Below, piece after piece: positions 1 to 12,700 of a stretch of 64,000 nt of DNA. Within the stretch, counting starts at the first letter, position 1, and each line of letters opens with the position of its first letter. Source of the DNA: Owenia fusiformis (taxonomy: Eukaryota > Annelida > Polychaeta > Sabellida > Oweniidae); assembly GCA_903813345.2 (NCBI GenBank), contig CAIIXF020000012.1:6263001-6327000 (forward strand), read 5' to 3'. The notes below the pieces were generated by a model, which saw only the letters and a list, made by a program, of their open reading frames with translations, did not search any database and was not told where the DNA came from. Position numbers and translations under genes: made by a program.

Positions 1-581
1 TTTCATGTTATATGATGTGTCATATCCCATTTGAAAGATAATTTAATTCCGAAGTTATCTGGGAAATGACACTTTATAATCCCCAAGAAAGCTACATCGC
101 TTCAAAGTTTTAATGCTTTGTTAACTACTTTATTACTGGTTAAGGGTCAAAATTGGAAATGACGAATATGTTGAAAATAGCCTAGACCTCAACTGCGCTG
201 AATACAATAAGGATGTAATTGCCAAAAATGTGAGAAAAAAATGCTCAGGTAACTCCAGAATTAAATTGTCTTTAAAATGAGATATAATACATCATGTAAC
301 ATTAAGTACTTTTCCCTGTAGAGGGGGGGGGGGGGAGGGGGCTGTTTTTTGACACCTTGTATATGGCTACAGTCTTCTTTTTCTTCCAAATTGTATGTAG
401 CAAAATGTAATATTTACAGACCAAAAATTCGCGACATAAGGACTTTATTTCTAAATTATTATATATTATTATATCAATATTAATCACAAGGATCACTGGT
501 ATAGGATTGTAAGCTATTCGCACGAATAGCATATTTTTATTTCTGTATTTCCTAAATTGATTTTTCTTTTGATTTACTCAC
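1..581. other. Intron of gene A, no exon seen
   Basis: No TSP1 or six-Cys module reads out on either strand. A poly-G tract lies at about 321-340. Confidence 0.7.
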
Positions 582-770
582 TTTGGCATCTTTGGGTATT
601 ACATCGGTCGGTTTTTTGTTCCTCTGATACTCCTCGACAGACTGGTGATTTTCCACCGATGCTAAAGATCTTACTTCTTGTCCGGTAAACCTTTATGTTG
701 CCCCCTCCGCAAGTCACTGGGCAACGCCCATTTCTTGATGTCCAACGACTCCATTTGGACCATTCACAGC
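582..770 (-). CDS. Gene A exon 12: TSP1 repeat (last seen)
   Basis: Peptide has CEWSKWSRWTSRNGRC, CPVTCGGGNIKVYRTR and ends CNTQRCQ. Donor A|GTGAGT shows the transcript continues to the left. Matches gene B exon 12. Confidence 0.9.
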
Positions 771-3700
771 CTAATCAAACGAAATGATATATCATAGTAG
801 TTCATACTAATTTTTCACTTTTACATCATTACATTCAAGAGAATTGGAAAAGTTATGTCAAATCGATAAGTCTCATCGTTTCCTACATATGCTTCATTTT
901 GTTTTGATATTGGTGAACAAAGTGAGGTCATATACAGTAAAAAGGATCCAAACTGTTCCTATGGATACTATGCATATAGGTCCGAATTCGATAACATACT
1001 CAAACGCTCAGTTTTAGAATGATGTGCTTAAATTGTGAAAACATCACAATCCATCACTTATACGTATGGATGTTTACATATTGTGGATGAAATGAAATAA
1101 ATATGAATAACAATTATCAACTCTGTCCATATCCTACTATATTTGATGGTTTTATTGTATTGAGCTAATGGGTATTGGCAATATTACTTCGGCAAGGGGT
1201 TTTCTTGCATCTTTGGGTTCTTCTTTCTTCAGACTCGCCACTGCAGCGCTCCGAAAGCCCAGTTTTACCGAATATTTTAACTCTAGTTCGGGTTTGAGTT
1301 TCCGTGCCTTCCCCGCATGTCACAGAACAAACACCCATCTTCCACGTAGTCCAATCACCCCAGGAGCAGCCTGTCGTATGAATAAACAATATTAAACGAG
1401 ATGTTGTAATTAGAGCCAGGCTATAGGAAAAAAGGCCTTGTCACAAATATTTTCAATAATTTGATTTTTTGTGTATCTTAAAAACCACAAAGAGACCTTT
1501 TAAATAAACCTTGGCTTATGTAATGTCTTAGGCCTAATAAATTATAATTGCAGGTATAGATAAAAAAGATGGATTTGAATTTAGCATATTTCCTCTTAAT
1601 CTTTGGCACATTTTTGGCTCTCTGGCACATTTTTTATTTTTGTGATAAGAACGGTTTTCGTACGTTGAGGCTCATTTTGTGTTGCATTGTCACACGTTGG
1701 ATCACATGGTTGTTCGAATTTGTGCAATGAAAGTTCTGTGAATACTTATGCGACATTACAGCATTGATCTGTATATATATATTTTTATTATTACGATGTT
1801 TGCTACTATAGAGCATGCTTAAAGTTTGATATCCATTTCTAGGGTGAAATCAATCAAGTAATGAAAACTGATATCACGTTTTCGTAGTTAAAGAAAGTTC
1901 TGGGTCATGGTTTCTCTGTTTTAACACTTTTTATGCCGTGGTCACCCTTGCTCCGATTTTCAGCATCGGTACCCGGCCGATATGTATTTTGTTCGATGTT
2001 GCATTCATCGGCCAGGAGCCGATGTTGAAAATTGGAGCAAATGGGACCACTGCATCAATCAGAGACATTACCTATTGAAAAAGTCTCTGGTTGCATCAAA
2101 ATACTAATAATAGTAATCAAAATTGTGTACGTACATTCAACATCGCATTGCTCTTCCTTAGTTTCCGCTATAGCGGAGATCACTTTCGAACAGTCTGGAG
2201 GACCAAGTAAGGATTTAGTTCTGGTGCATGTTCTACGACCAGTTCCACCACATGTACAGGGTTCGCATGACCATTCTGTGAATGGCAGTATTGGACAATC
2301 CCCACCTAAACGTTGAATATGTGGATGAGAACCGTATCATGTACGTCGTCAAAATGGAGGAATTTGATCTAAATTCCCAATCACGAGGTGAAGATTTTAA
2401 TTAATCTTTTGCTTTCTTGTGTTTTCTTTTCCTTTATTATTTAAACGCCCCTTCGAAACATATTAATATCAGTGTATAATTCATTCTTTATTCCCAAATT
2501 ATCCTATAACTGTATTTTATTTCCAGGTCACCAGTGACTGTCACTGAACATCTTGGGCATGATTGTATGAAACTTCTGTAAACTGAACCATTACCTGCAG
2601 GTACACAGCGGCAGTTGTTATAGCTTTTTATTTCAAAAGCCTGGGAAGGAGGACATTGTCTAGTAGAGCTAGATCTAGATGCATCTATGACTCTGTAGTT
2701 CCTGCCCTCTAGAGGAGTTTTCCACTCGTTATTGACACAACAAGCTGTAGGATTACTAGGGTCTACCCCATACCTCACATCGCCTTCAGGAGGACAGCCT
2801 GCAATATATTAATGGTGTCTAATACAATAAATATGTAAGATAAAGAGGGTCTACCCCATACCTCACATCGCCTTCAGGAGGACAGCCTGCAATATATTAA
2901 TGGTGTCTGATACAATAAATATGTAAGATAAAGGGGGTCTACCCCATACCTCACAGCGATTTCAGGAGGACAACCTGCAATATATTAATGGTGTCTGATA
3001 CAATAAATATGTAAGATAAAGGGGGTCTACCCCATACCTCACAGCGATTTCAGGAGGACAACCTGCAATATATTAATGGTGTCTGATACAATAAATATGT
3101 AAGATAAAGAGGGTCTACCCCATACTTCACATCGCCTTCAGGAGGACAGCCTGCAATATATTAATGGTGTCTGATACAATAAATATGTAAGATAAAGGGG
3201 GTCTACCCCATACCTCACAGCGATTTCAGGAGGACAACCTGCAATATATCAATGGTGTCTGATACAATAAATATGTAAGATAAAGAGGGTCTACCCCATG
3301 CCTCATAGTGATTCGATGTTGAATATATTTCAATCAAAGGCAGCGTTTTTGAGAGTGACTGGTCTGTGGGTGGTCTGTTGGGTCATATGGTCGATGATCG
3401 GCTGTTGGTATTTAACATATTAAAAATGAATAGATGCAAAATTATAAAAATTAAAAAAAATAGGAATCCATAACTAAAGTACCTCTTTAAGGTAGTGATT
3501 ATAATGTGTTAAACCATTTCATATCAAGACTGAAAAATGCACATGAAAAACGTAATAATCTGGTTAGTCGTGTCCACTATATTAAGTTGTGAATCTGACC
3601 TTTTACTTTGCAACATTGTTCAGATTTATGTTGAATAGATGCTCCGACACATTCAGCACGGTTAACAATATCTTGGGAACCTCGTCGACTTCGCGTATGG

Positions 3701-6700
3701 AAATTGGTTTCTACATCTCGTTTGCCAACGCAAGAACAGGCAGTACATGTTCTTGTTCTATTGCACGTCCTTATACCAAACTCAGAACAAGATTCCGTAA
3801 TGTTGCCTAGATTGGTTTGAACGTCAGACTTCATGCAAGAGCTAAAGACCCATTCGCTCCATTCACTCCATTTGCATTCTAATTAAATGAAGAACAATTA
3901 ACTGAATTATCTCACATAAATGACATTAAGCAACTGCCGAAGTAAGTAGACAGTACCCTAGATAACCAGCAGTGACATCGTGTTACGTAAGTAACTACCG
4001 CACCACGACAATAAAATGTCACCTTTGAGTAAAATAAAAAAAGAAGATTGTATAATTGTAAACGTTGCTCACTCAGGCAGCATGCAGTGTTGCAACTCTC
4101 AGTTCTACTTTCTTCCGAATCTCCCTGACACACCTTTGATGTTCCTGAATTGCCAGTTATTTTTGTTCTTGCCCTGTATTTTGTTATGGTGCCACCGCCA
4201 CAATTTCTTGAACATCTTTCATCATTTCTAGTCGTCCAAAGACTCCATTGAGACCATTCACAACCTTTCATAATGACAATTTCGTTATCTGGCTATTTCA
4301 ATTTTGGAACCTATTTAATTGGTAGGAGAGGGTGCATGTTACATTGTTTCTTATCGCGTTGGATTGTGTTTTTGGATAATTTGGGTTTTATTTCCCTATG
4401 GCTGGTATTATCTTAGATGTTTTCTTTTTCATGGTATGTTTTGTAACAATTTTGGTATTTTCCCGTTGGTACCTGCGCTTACATACTTAAGACATTACAA
4501 AAATGTTCCTCATTAAACACACGTGGCCGTAACCACGAGGTTGCGAGTTCGAGACGCGTGTGCTCCTTGCGTTTATTCATTTCCTCATTAAACACAGCAT
4601 ATATATTGATTGATTTCAAAATACAAACATAAAACACTTTCATATTTTTTTTGTTTAACCCATTTACCTATAGCTTTATGACAAAGAGGCTATTAGATGC
4701 ATTTGTATAAAGGCTCATAAAACTCATTTCCCATCTTCGTTATTTGCATAAAACATTAACATCCTGGTGTTGGAAATATGCTCCAAACGGTGGACATATT
4801 AGCCTTGCCCAAGGCGGTACCCTTTTATTTTTTATTTTTTAAAATTTAAATCAAGATAAATCAAATATAATACAAACTTGGGCGAGGCTATTTGAAAGAC
4901 GAAAAACAGTTATTGTTTAAAGGGCAGCCAACCATGCTGATAGAATACATTAAACTAGCAAGTGTTTGATAGGACCCATTTCACTTGAATATGAAACAGA
5001 ATATAAAAATTAACTAATGTGGCTAAGACTTTTCATATTATAACGTTTAGGAACACAATGAACGTTGCACACATTTTAAAACAATAAATAACATTGATAA
5101 AAGATATCTAGGGAATGTTGAAATGGTTGAGTATGTAGGATTAGGGAACATAGAATCAGAGGTGTGTGAGTGTGTAGAACACCTACAAAGCTCAGTATTA
5201 AATGAGCAGCATATCATTTTCTCAATTTGATATATTGACAAAATAGATAGGTAAATAGACCTAGTTTACAAAGTTTAGACTCAAAGAAATATATAAGCAA
5301 TAACATGAATAGAATCATTTACAGTTCCAAAGAGACTGTCATCTTTCTCGAAAAGAGTATCCCCTCATTCATTAATACAAGGTATCGACCAATTACACAA
5401 TGTACCTATTGCCACCTCAGCTGACGGCACGGACGGACACCATTAGAATGATAATATGGCCCTCACATTGAAAGGATTATCTCGAAGCGGAGGAATATGT
5501 AGCAAATGTTCCAAAGGGAGAACCATGATCTAACTTGAAAAGAAACAATGTCTAAAACCATTTTCCCATTCCATTCAAGAACCAAAATCACAATCCAAGA
5601 CCAGAGCACAAAAGGACATTTCATTCATACTGAAGTCATTAGAATGCACATGCGCATGAAGAAAAAATAGAAACCGATATCCAATATTCATAACATCAAA
5701 AATAGTCGTTGATACAAGCGCTCATACACGATAGAGCATTAAACCTCAAATGATGTGGGATAGACAATATCAAGTCTTAAAGTCAATATGCATTTCAAAT
5801 GACCAACATCCATTCTCAAAGCCGTCATCATGATCCATAAAAACAATAATTCACAATGGTCATCGAAGGAAAACCTTGGGTGGTTTCTATTGCTCTCTAC
5901 ATATCATTAATTTCGACGTTTCAAGTTTTACCACTTGAACTGCTGAAGGATAGAGGAATTGTTTAAGACATTGGCGCTAAACTCACAATATTTTCACTTG
6001 GCACCTTTTGAGGTGGATCCCGGCTATGGCATTAATGGTTGAGAAATAGGGATCGAAACCAGCCATAGTTTTCTCCAGATGACCATTTCTCCGATGTTGA
6101 CCCTTTGAAACGCCTATAGACTTGGAGACTGGATTTTATCTATCCCACATTATTATTGTCTTTCACAAGGTGATATTCCACTTGCCCTTCGGGCTTCGTG
6201 GAATATCACTTGTGAAAGATGTACAGGTATTCACCTCAATAGAGTGAAATATTTGTTCAATATTCACAATCTTTTAAGAGCAAATTCAATGAAGTTTGTA
6301 CATTCCGTTTTTGTTAAAATGTTTATCTGAATATTTTTAAGCGGTCTGCTCTCTAGGGCTATCCGTGACATAATAGTGGGGATTTTTTCTTGTATTGCAC
6401 CTGTACATTCTGTAAAATGGAATACAGATCACGTGATTCAGTTTAATCGGGCGCTTCCAAATTGGTTATAGCAGGGGGAAGAAAGAGGTACGGATTCTGG
6501 ATACCTGCTTAGGAGGATTACATGATCCTAGAGTTGATTTATTGTTATGGAGTCATAAATGTGGATATGTCTCGACCAATCACGTGTGTCTGTAAATGCT
6601 CAGTCTAAAAAGGCAACTCGTAATCCGTTACTAGAAAGAGGTTAATATTAACCAATTAAAGAAGATAACCATACACGAACAAATGTCAAATACATATATC

Positions 6701-9700
6701 GTTTGCTCGACTCTTACATTGTCCTGTGTTACAAGCCGTTCCTCTATCTTCAACCGAATCACCCGGGCATTCCAGATTTGGAAATCTTGTACTAAACTGT
6801 TTTTCTCTTGTTCTCTGTTCGGCTCTTCTTCCGGTCCCACATAACTTAGAACAAGGTCCACCCGACCATGAACTCCATTTGGACCATTTACAGCCTGTAG
6901 TTGCAACACATCTCGTTAAATTGAACATACAGATATGTACGTTGTCACTAGGGATCCCACGATACATTTTTTCGATTCGATACGTATCTCGATATTATGA
7001 AAACGATTCGATACAAACGATACGATACACATATTTATGTAAATGTCTGTGTATACATGGGGGGGGGGTCGAGTCCCCCGCTAAAAAAAATTTCAAAGTT
7101 ACCCTTCTGAGCATAGAAAGTTGTGTTGTTATTGAATGTTGGGTTTTTAAAATACCTCCACACCTCAGACTTTCCTTTTGGGTTGTGTTTATTGTGATGG
7201 TGTTCTCCATATTACGAATATAAGCAAATTTACGGGATTTAAATCTCGCCGATGTTTCGCTATTCATTCAATATCCGAACGTCATGTTTGATTGTCGTTC
7301 GCTAAATATAACGCAAATTGGAAGGCGACTATAACATCTTAAAACATTAAAATAAAGATACGTCTGGGGCCCTATCGCATTTATTACGTACTTAGATAAT
7401 TAATGGTATAATGTTTGGTGTGGAAATGCACATAGGGCATCTAAAATCACAAATGTTCGCAAAATTATTGAAAATCCGTTTATTGCTAAAAAGTTCACGT
7501 TCGGTTTGAATCACGAAAATTTGTGGCGCGTCATGTGAGCTCTTCAAAATATTTTTAATTTTTAATTTTTCCCGGAGTTTTTCTGTGTCAACTTTGGTTT
7601 AATAGAGCTCTTTTACTTACTTAACGGGTAAGTTGATTTGAAAAACGATTATCGATAATATCGAAAATAGAGGATCCATATCGATTAATCGAATCGGAGG
7701 TGATTTCTAGCGATTATATCGGTGCATCGAGCAATTGTGGGATCCCTAGTTGTCACACAAATATGCAGACACAATTGAAATAAATTCCTATACCGCTTTC
7801 AAAAATGATAGAGTTCTTATTTTATTGAAAAATCAATCACTTTAAAACTCCTTAATCGATGTAAATAAAAGGTTTCAAATAAACATGTTCTTTCCTTATA
7901 TTTAAATGAAAACACAATGTTCCCTATGTTTTTAATAAAATCTGGATGAGGATATAAGCTTACGGTAATAGTTGATATTTTGGCAAATAATTCAATTTGC
8001 CTATTAGTTGAGGATATACTGTATAAGTGATTATTTTATTTGTCTCCCTTCGGTCGTTGATAGTTTGTTCACAAATATCCAAACCGTACATCGAGACTAT
8101 CGATACAAACGCAGCCCGTACGAGAATCGTACTCCTTTTATGCCCGTAATGACTCGTAATCCTCGGGGCTCGTACGGAGTCTGATATAATTTGCCTGTGT
8201 ACATGATGAGTAACAGAAAAACTGATTCAAAGTTTGTCTTCAAACTAACATTCTACCTACCTACAGGAGGTGGTGGTGGCGGAGTAGGTGTTTCACAACC
8301 ACAGTTCTTAAACGAGTGTATTACAAACTTTTGTCCTTTCGGACATTCCTTTTTTAGGATTTTCCCATCGCTGACTCGTGTACATAGATATTTATTTCTG
8401 GCTGATGTCTTGTGGAATGTGCCATCGATACAACATTGTTCAGGAGGATCTCCAGATCCATAACGAGGATCTGATCTATCTGGACATTCTACAATTAATA
8501 TATAGGTCAAAGTGTGACTTTTTAAAATCATTTTTAGTTTCTTTATTTCAGGGAAAATGTCAAAGTTGAAGGTTTGTGATAACCCGAAATATATGTATAC
8601 AAGAAGACATGTACATATTTTGATCCATATCAGGTTTGTCTGTTTATAATTGAGTATTTCTATGGTAATAGAGAATTTCATTTACCTTCGGTTCATTGTT
8701 TAAAAAATATTATGGTCATTCAAAATACAAGACAGTAACGAAGTAAAAAAGAAAGTGTGTACTTTTTTGAAGGCTATATTTCTAAATAGACCGATAAAGG
8801 ACAACTTACCTGGCTTTGCAATGCATTTGCAATCCCGAATTGAAAATACTTCTCCCTTTTTACATTGTTTCAGTAGTTTTACTGCGCCATTTACATGCTG
8901 ACATAGGAAACCTCTGCCCTCTTTAGGTGCATGCCAAATATTTTTAATACAGCATTTATTTGGCGGATTGCCATATTGAGGATCACCTGGCGGGGGACAT
9001 GCAGCTAAAACATAGTATATGAGTGACATTTGGCATTCTCGAATGCAACTAACGGCTACCGGATAACCCTACTAGTTTATGACCAACTCATTTACATATG
9101 AGTGGAATAGTGGCAGGTACTATTCATATTTAAACGAGTTGCCCATAAAATGGTAGGCTTAATGGTAGCCGTCAGGCGTTAGTTGCATTCGCGAATACAA
9201 GCTAATTCATATCACCATTTACATGTAACAAACTTAAATATTAGACTACATATTCAAATAAATTTTAAATGAATCTATATTTGTATAAAGATATTTATAG
9301 TTAGCTACCCGGTTTTATGTGGCACTTCTGGACGCAAGGGAAAAGTGCAAACTTCACCCCCAGGGGATCATTTTTTAAACACACTTTCCAGCATACTTCA
9401 TCGACATCAAATCCCTGTTAATCAAAACATTAAGAAAGAAGTAAATATTGTGCTATTCGTAATAATCACTGAGTAAAACACCATTCTCTTAAACACAAAG
9501 GAAAACTAATGTGTTTTATTTCAAAAAGAATATCGCATTCACGAACAGAATTGATAACTTAGCACAAGCTGCCAAAGACAAATGACCAACAATTGAAAAG
9601 AAACCTGGAAAAGGCAAACTTTATGTGTAAACCTGTGATTAGAAAATATACCCTATATATCCCAAAACCATGATCTTACGTGAAAAGAAAAAATTTAAAA

Positions 9701-12700
9701 CATATGTTAAAATGGTTATATGGAAGCTCTGTGGGCACTTTAAATACTTTTGATGTCGAGAAATTATTTGAATTGATGACCAATATTTAAAAAATTCAAA
9801 CATTCGCAGTTGGAGGTACACGGTAGATTATTAATTGTCAAAAGATGTGGGACAGACAAAGTTCGGGCCCGTAACATAATCAGATACTGAAAAAATTTTG
9901 GTCAACACTTCATAATGGCGCGTGTATTTGTACGCTACATATTGATAGGATTCTTTGAAATTTCTAATTTCACGTGATTTACTTGAAATCGTCATTTTTT
10001 CTTATGCGCAAAAGCCATGATAGGGATGATATAGTCTTATCACAAAATGAAGCAGTTTTAATCAACTTCATGCCTACCTGTTTGATGTTACAGCTACTGC
10101 AATCTACTAAGGAATATTCGTCGCAAAGTTCCTTGCACGGCGCATATATTTTTCCCCTACTCTTTTCTTTTTGGCCACACGATACTGAAACATTTTGAAT
10201 TTGAAATCACTGAACTTGGGCACATTAAGGTACTACAATATATGATACTACACCTAGTACGCAAAACCTAAAGGTCCAGGATGGACAAAACATAAAATCT
10301 GTATACATTCTATGCAGAACATTTGCGTTTCCTCTAAAATACATGTAGCAATTTAGTGATTTCAGTCAATTGTTGGTTATTTAAAGATTTAGGCACATTT
10401 TAAAAATAAACGAAAATGGACGTCAAATGTACTCCTTAGTTTATATATCAAAAGGACAACCGGAGGCTTCAAGATTACACGGGGCTCTTATCCCAAAGAT
10501 TAATGATTATATAAGGTTGCATAATCATGATTTTGCGCTGTCATTACGTAACATTATCTCATGATTACGTAATCGTTTCTTTTGTATACAATTACGCAAG
10601 CTCTGATCGTAAGATAGCCGTCTCCTCATGCCAAAAAGTTTTGTAATATGTTATATTTTATGTAATAAAATCTATAAAAACGTACACATGTTCTTTGGAT
10701 ATAAATGTATAGTGAAACAAAAACTCATTAATGTACTTTTAATGAAATCAAATGACAAAATAAACTTTTAAATTGTAAAGTTAAGTTTTCAAGTTGTTAT
10801 TTTATAATTTTTTATCATTTTCAATGACATTTTCATGAAAATTATATTGCTTTCGCGTATATCGTATATAATATGTTTAAGGATTATACGATATACTCCT
10901 TATAGTTAATAGTGTCACAACTTTAATTACTCAATGCCGAGTACGTCTCGCCCAATATTTTTTTCTCAAATAGGTATTCTGCCATATACAGCTCCTGATC
11001 ATCCAGTATTTGTTTTATTATGCACTTTCTCAATCAATCTTTTGAGTGTGTTACGATGTACTTACACTTCTAGAACTTTTGATTTTTCTAAAAACTCGAA
11101 CGACTAGCTATACACCAAACGAAAAAACGTTGTCTTGTCCCGGGAATTAATTTACATTTATTTGAGGCGTTTTTGCAGAATTATACGTAATGTTTGAATG
11201 ATAAGGGCAATTGTGATTGCTTAAGTACACGTTTTATTCTATTTGCCATCAGTTTTTGATGTCAGCTTTAAGTAGAACTCGTGTTATTGAGAAAAAGAAC
11301 TCTTAAGTGGCGAAGGCCACATAAACATTGGAAAAAATATTGGTCAGTTGCAAAATAATATTGGGCAGTTTCAAAAAATATGGGGCATTCTTTTTAAAAA
11401 GCAAGATATGGCCAAATTACAAATTATAGTATTGTATTGTATTGTAAAATAACGTATGAAAATAGAACAACAATTCAAGGAACGTTTACATAAACGAGAA
11501 CATATAATATCTAAAACGCATTAATTCATAAAACTTATAAACCATGTATACAGAATAAACAAGAGGTATACAGTTCAAGAGCTTAACATAGTTAAGGTGG
11601 AAATGATTTCTGATATTTTATTTGCACAATGTAATATAAAACATTCCCATGTTTCTGGTTTACAGTCTTGGAGAACATCGGTGGTCCCTCCAAGCAGTGT
11701 TTCTATCAAAATATCCTCTTCTGTGTTAAGTAGCATTACTGAGCTGACAGGATCAAAAATGTTGACAATGCCATCCAGCACAACATCCCTTAGAGCCATA
11801 ACGGCATTACATTGTAATAAGGCGTGCTTAACTACATCACTTGTCTGCACTTTACATGCTTTACATACATACATATTCTTTTTCAGTGTGAAGAACAGCT
11901 AAATTCAAAAGTTGACCAAACTTCCATGTAAGCATTGGATATTTAAATCCAAACTTCCAAAGGACTGATGTTTCATATTTTAGTTGAATGTTGCTATATC
12001 TTAATGTTTTGGGATTTGTCATAATTGCTTCTCTCTATAAAGATTCTTCTCTCATTTGAATTTGGCCAATGATAAAGGATTTCCACTTTTGATTGGTAGG
12101 GAATGAACCTACGCGTAAGAAATCAATTAGTATATCACTGAAGATGGGATATTTTCGTGCAAATATGAAAAACATCAGATATAAGTCCGGTGCAAAGTAA
12201 GTTGTGAGTGTTACGCAATATATAACTGCTAAGACGTCTTGTTAGAACTTGGAATTCAATAGATTCTGGTTTTGAAACACAGATTCGACCGAGAAAAGAC
12301 AATTTAGTTTTGTCTATGTAACTTTCCATTGACCATAGTTCAAGAGGCGCAAGAACAACATCACTGGTTGTTCTCCAAGGTAAACCTTGGCATATTTTGG
12401 CAAAATAATGCATAGCGATTTCTAACTGTCTGTAATTTCTAATGTTGCACCAAAGTTCGCAACCAAAACATGCAGTGGTTAAGATGAAACGTTTCCAAAT
12501 TTTACAACTTGTTATGGGGTTGATTCCATGGTTTCTCATACCAACACCACAAAGAGAATTGGAGGATTTTTTGCATGTTTTACTAGCTTTCTCAATAGAA
12601 CTTTGGGAGTCAAGAGTCTTATTTAGGATATTTCCAACATAGACTACTTCATCTTTAGTTGGCAAAGGGTCATCCCCTAATGTACACTGGTGTATTAGTG

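Noticed and set aside
321-340. Poly-G tracts here and at about 22338 and 59069 as G-quadruplex regulators
   Set aside because: Simple homopolymer runs without conserved spacing or gene context.
1168-1395. Plus-strand frame over gene A exon 11
   Set aside because: It is the shadow of a clear TSP1 exon on the other strand.
4520-4565. Possible tRNA gene or tRNA-derived SINE head
   Set aside because: Only a B-box-like GGTTGCGAGTTCGAGAC is seen; no cloverleaf or A box could be placed.
6712-6894. Gene A exon 6 ending at A|GTCGAG instead of T|GTAAGA
   Set aside because: The GTAAGA donor is stronger, and the split codon with exon 7 keeps the conserved last cysteine.
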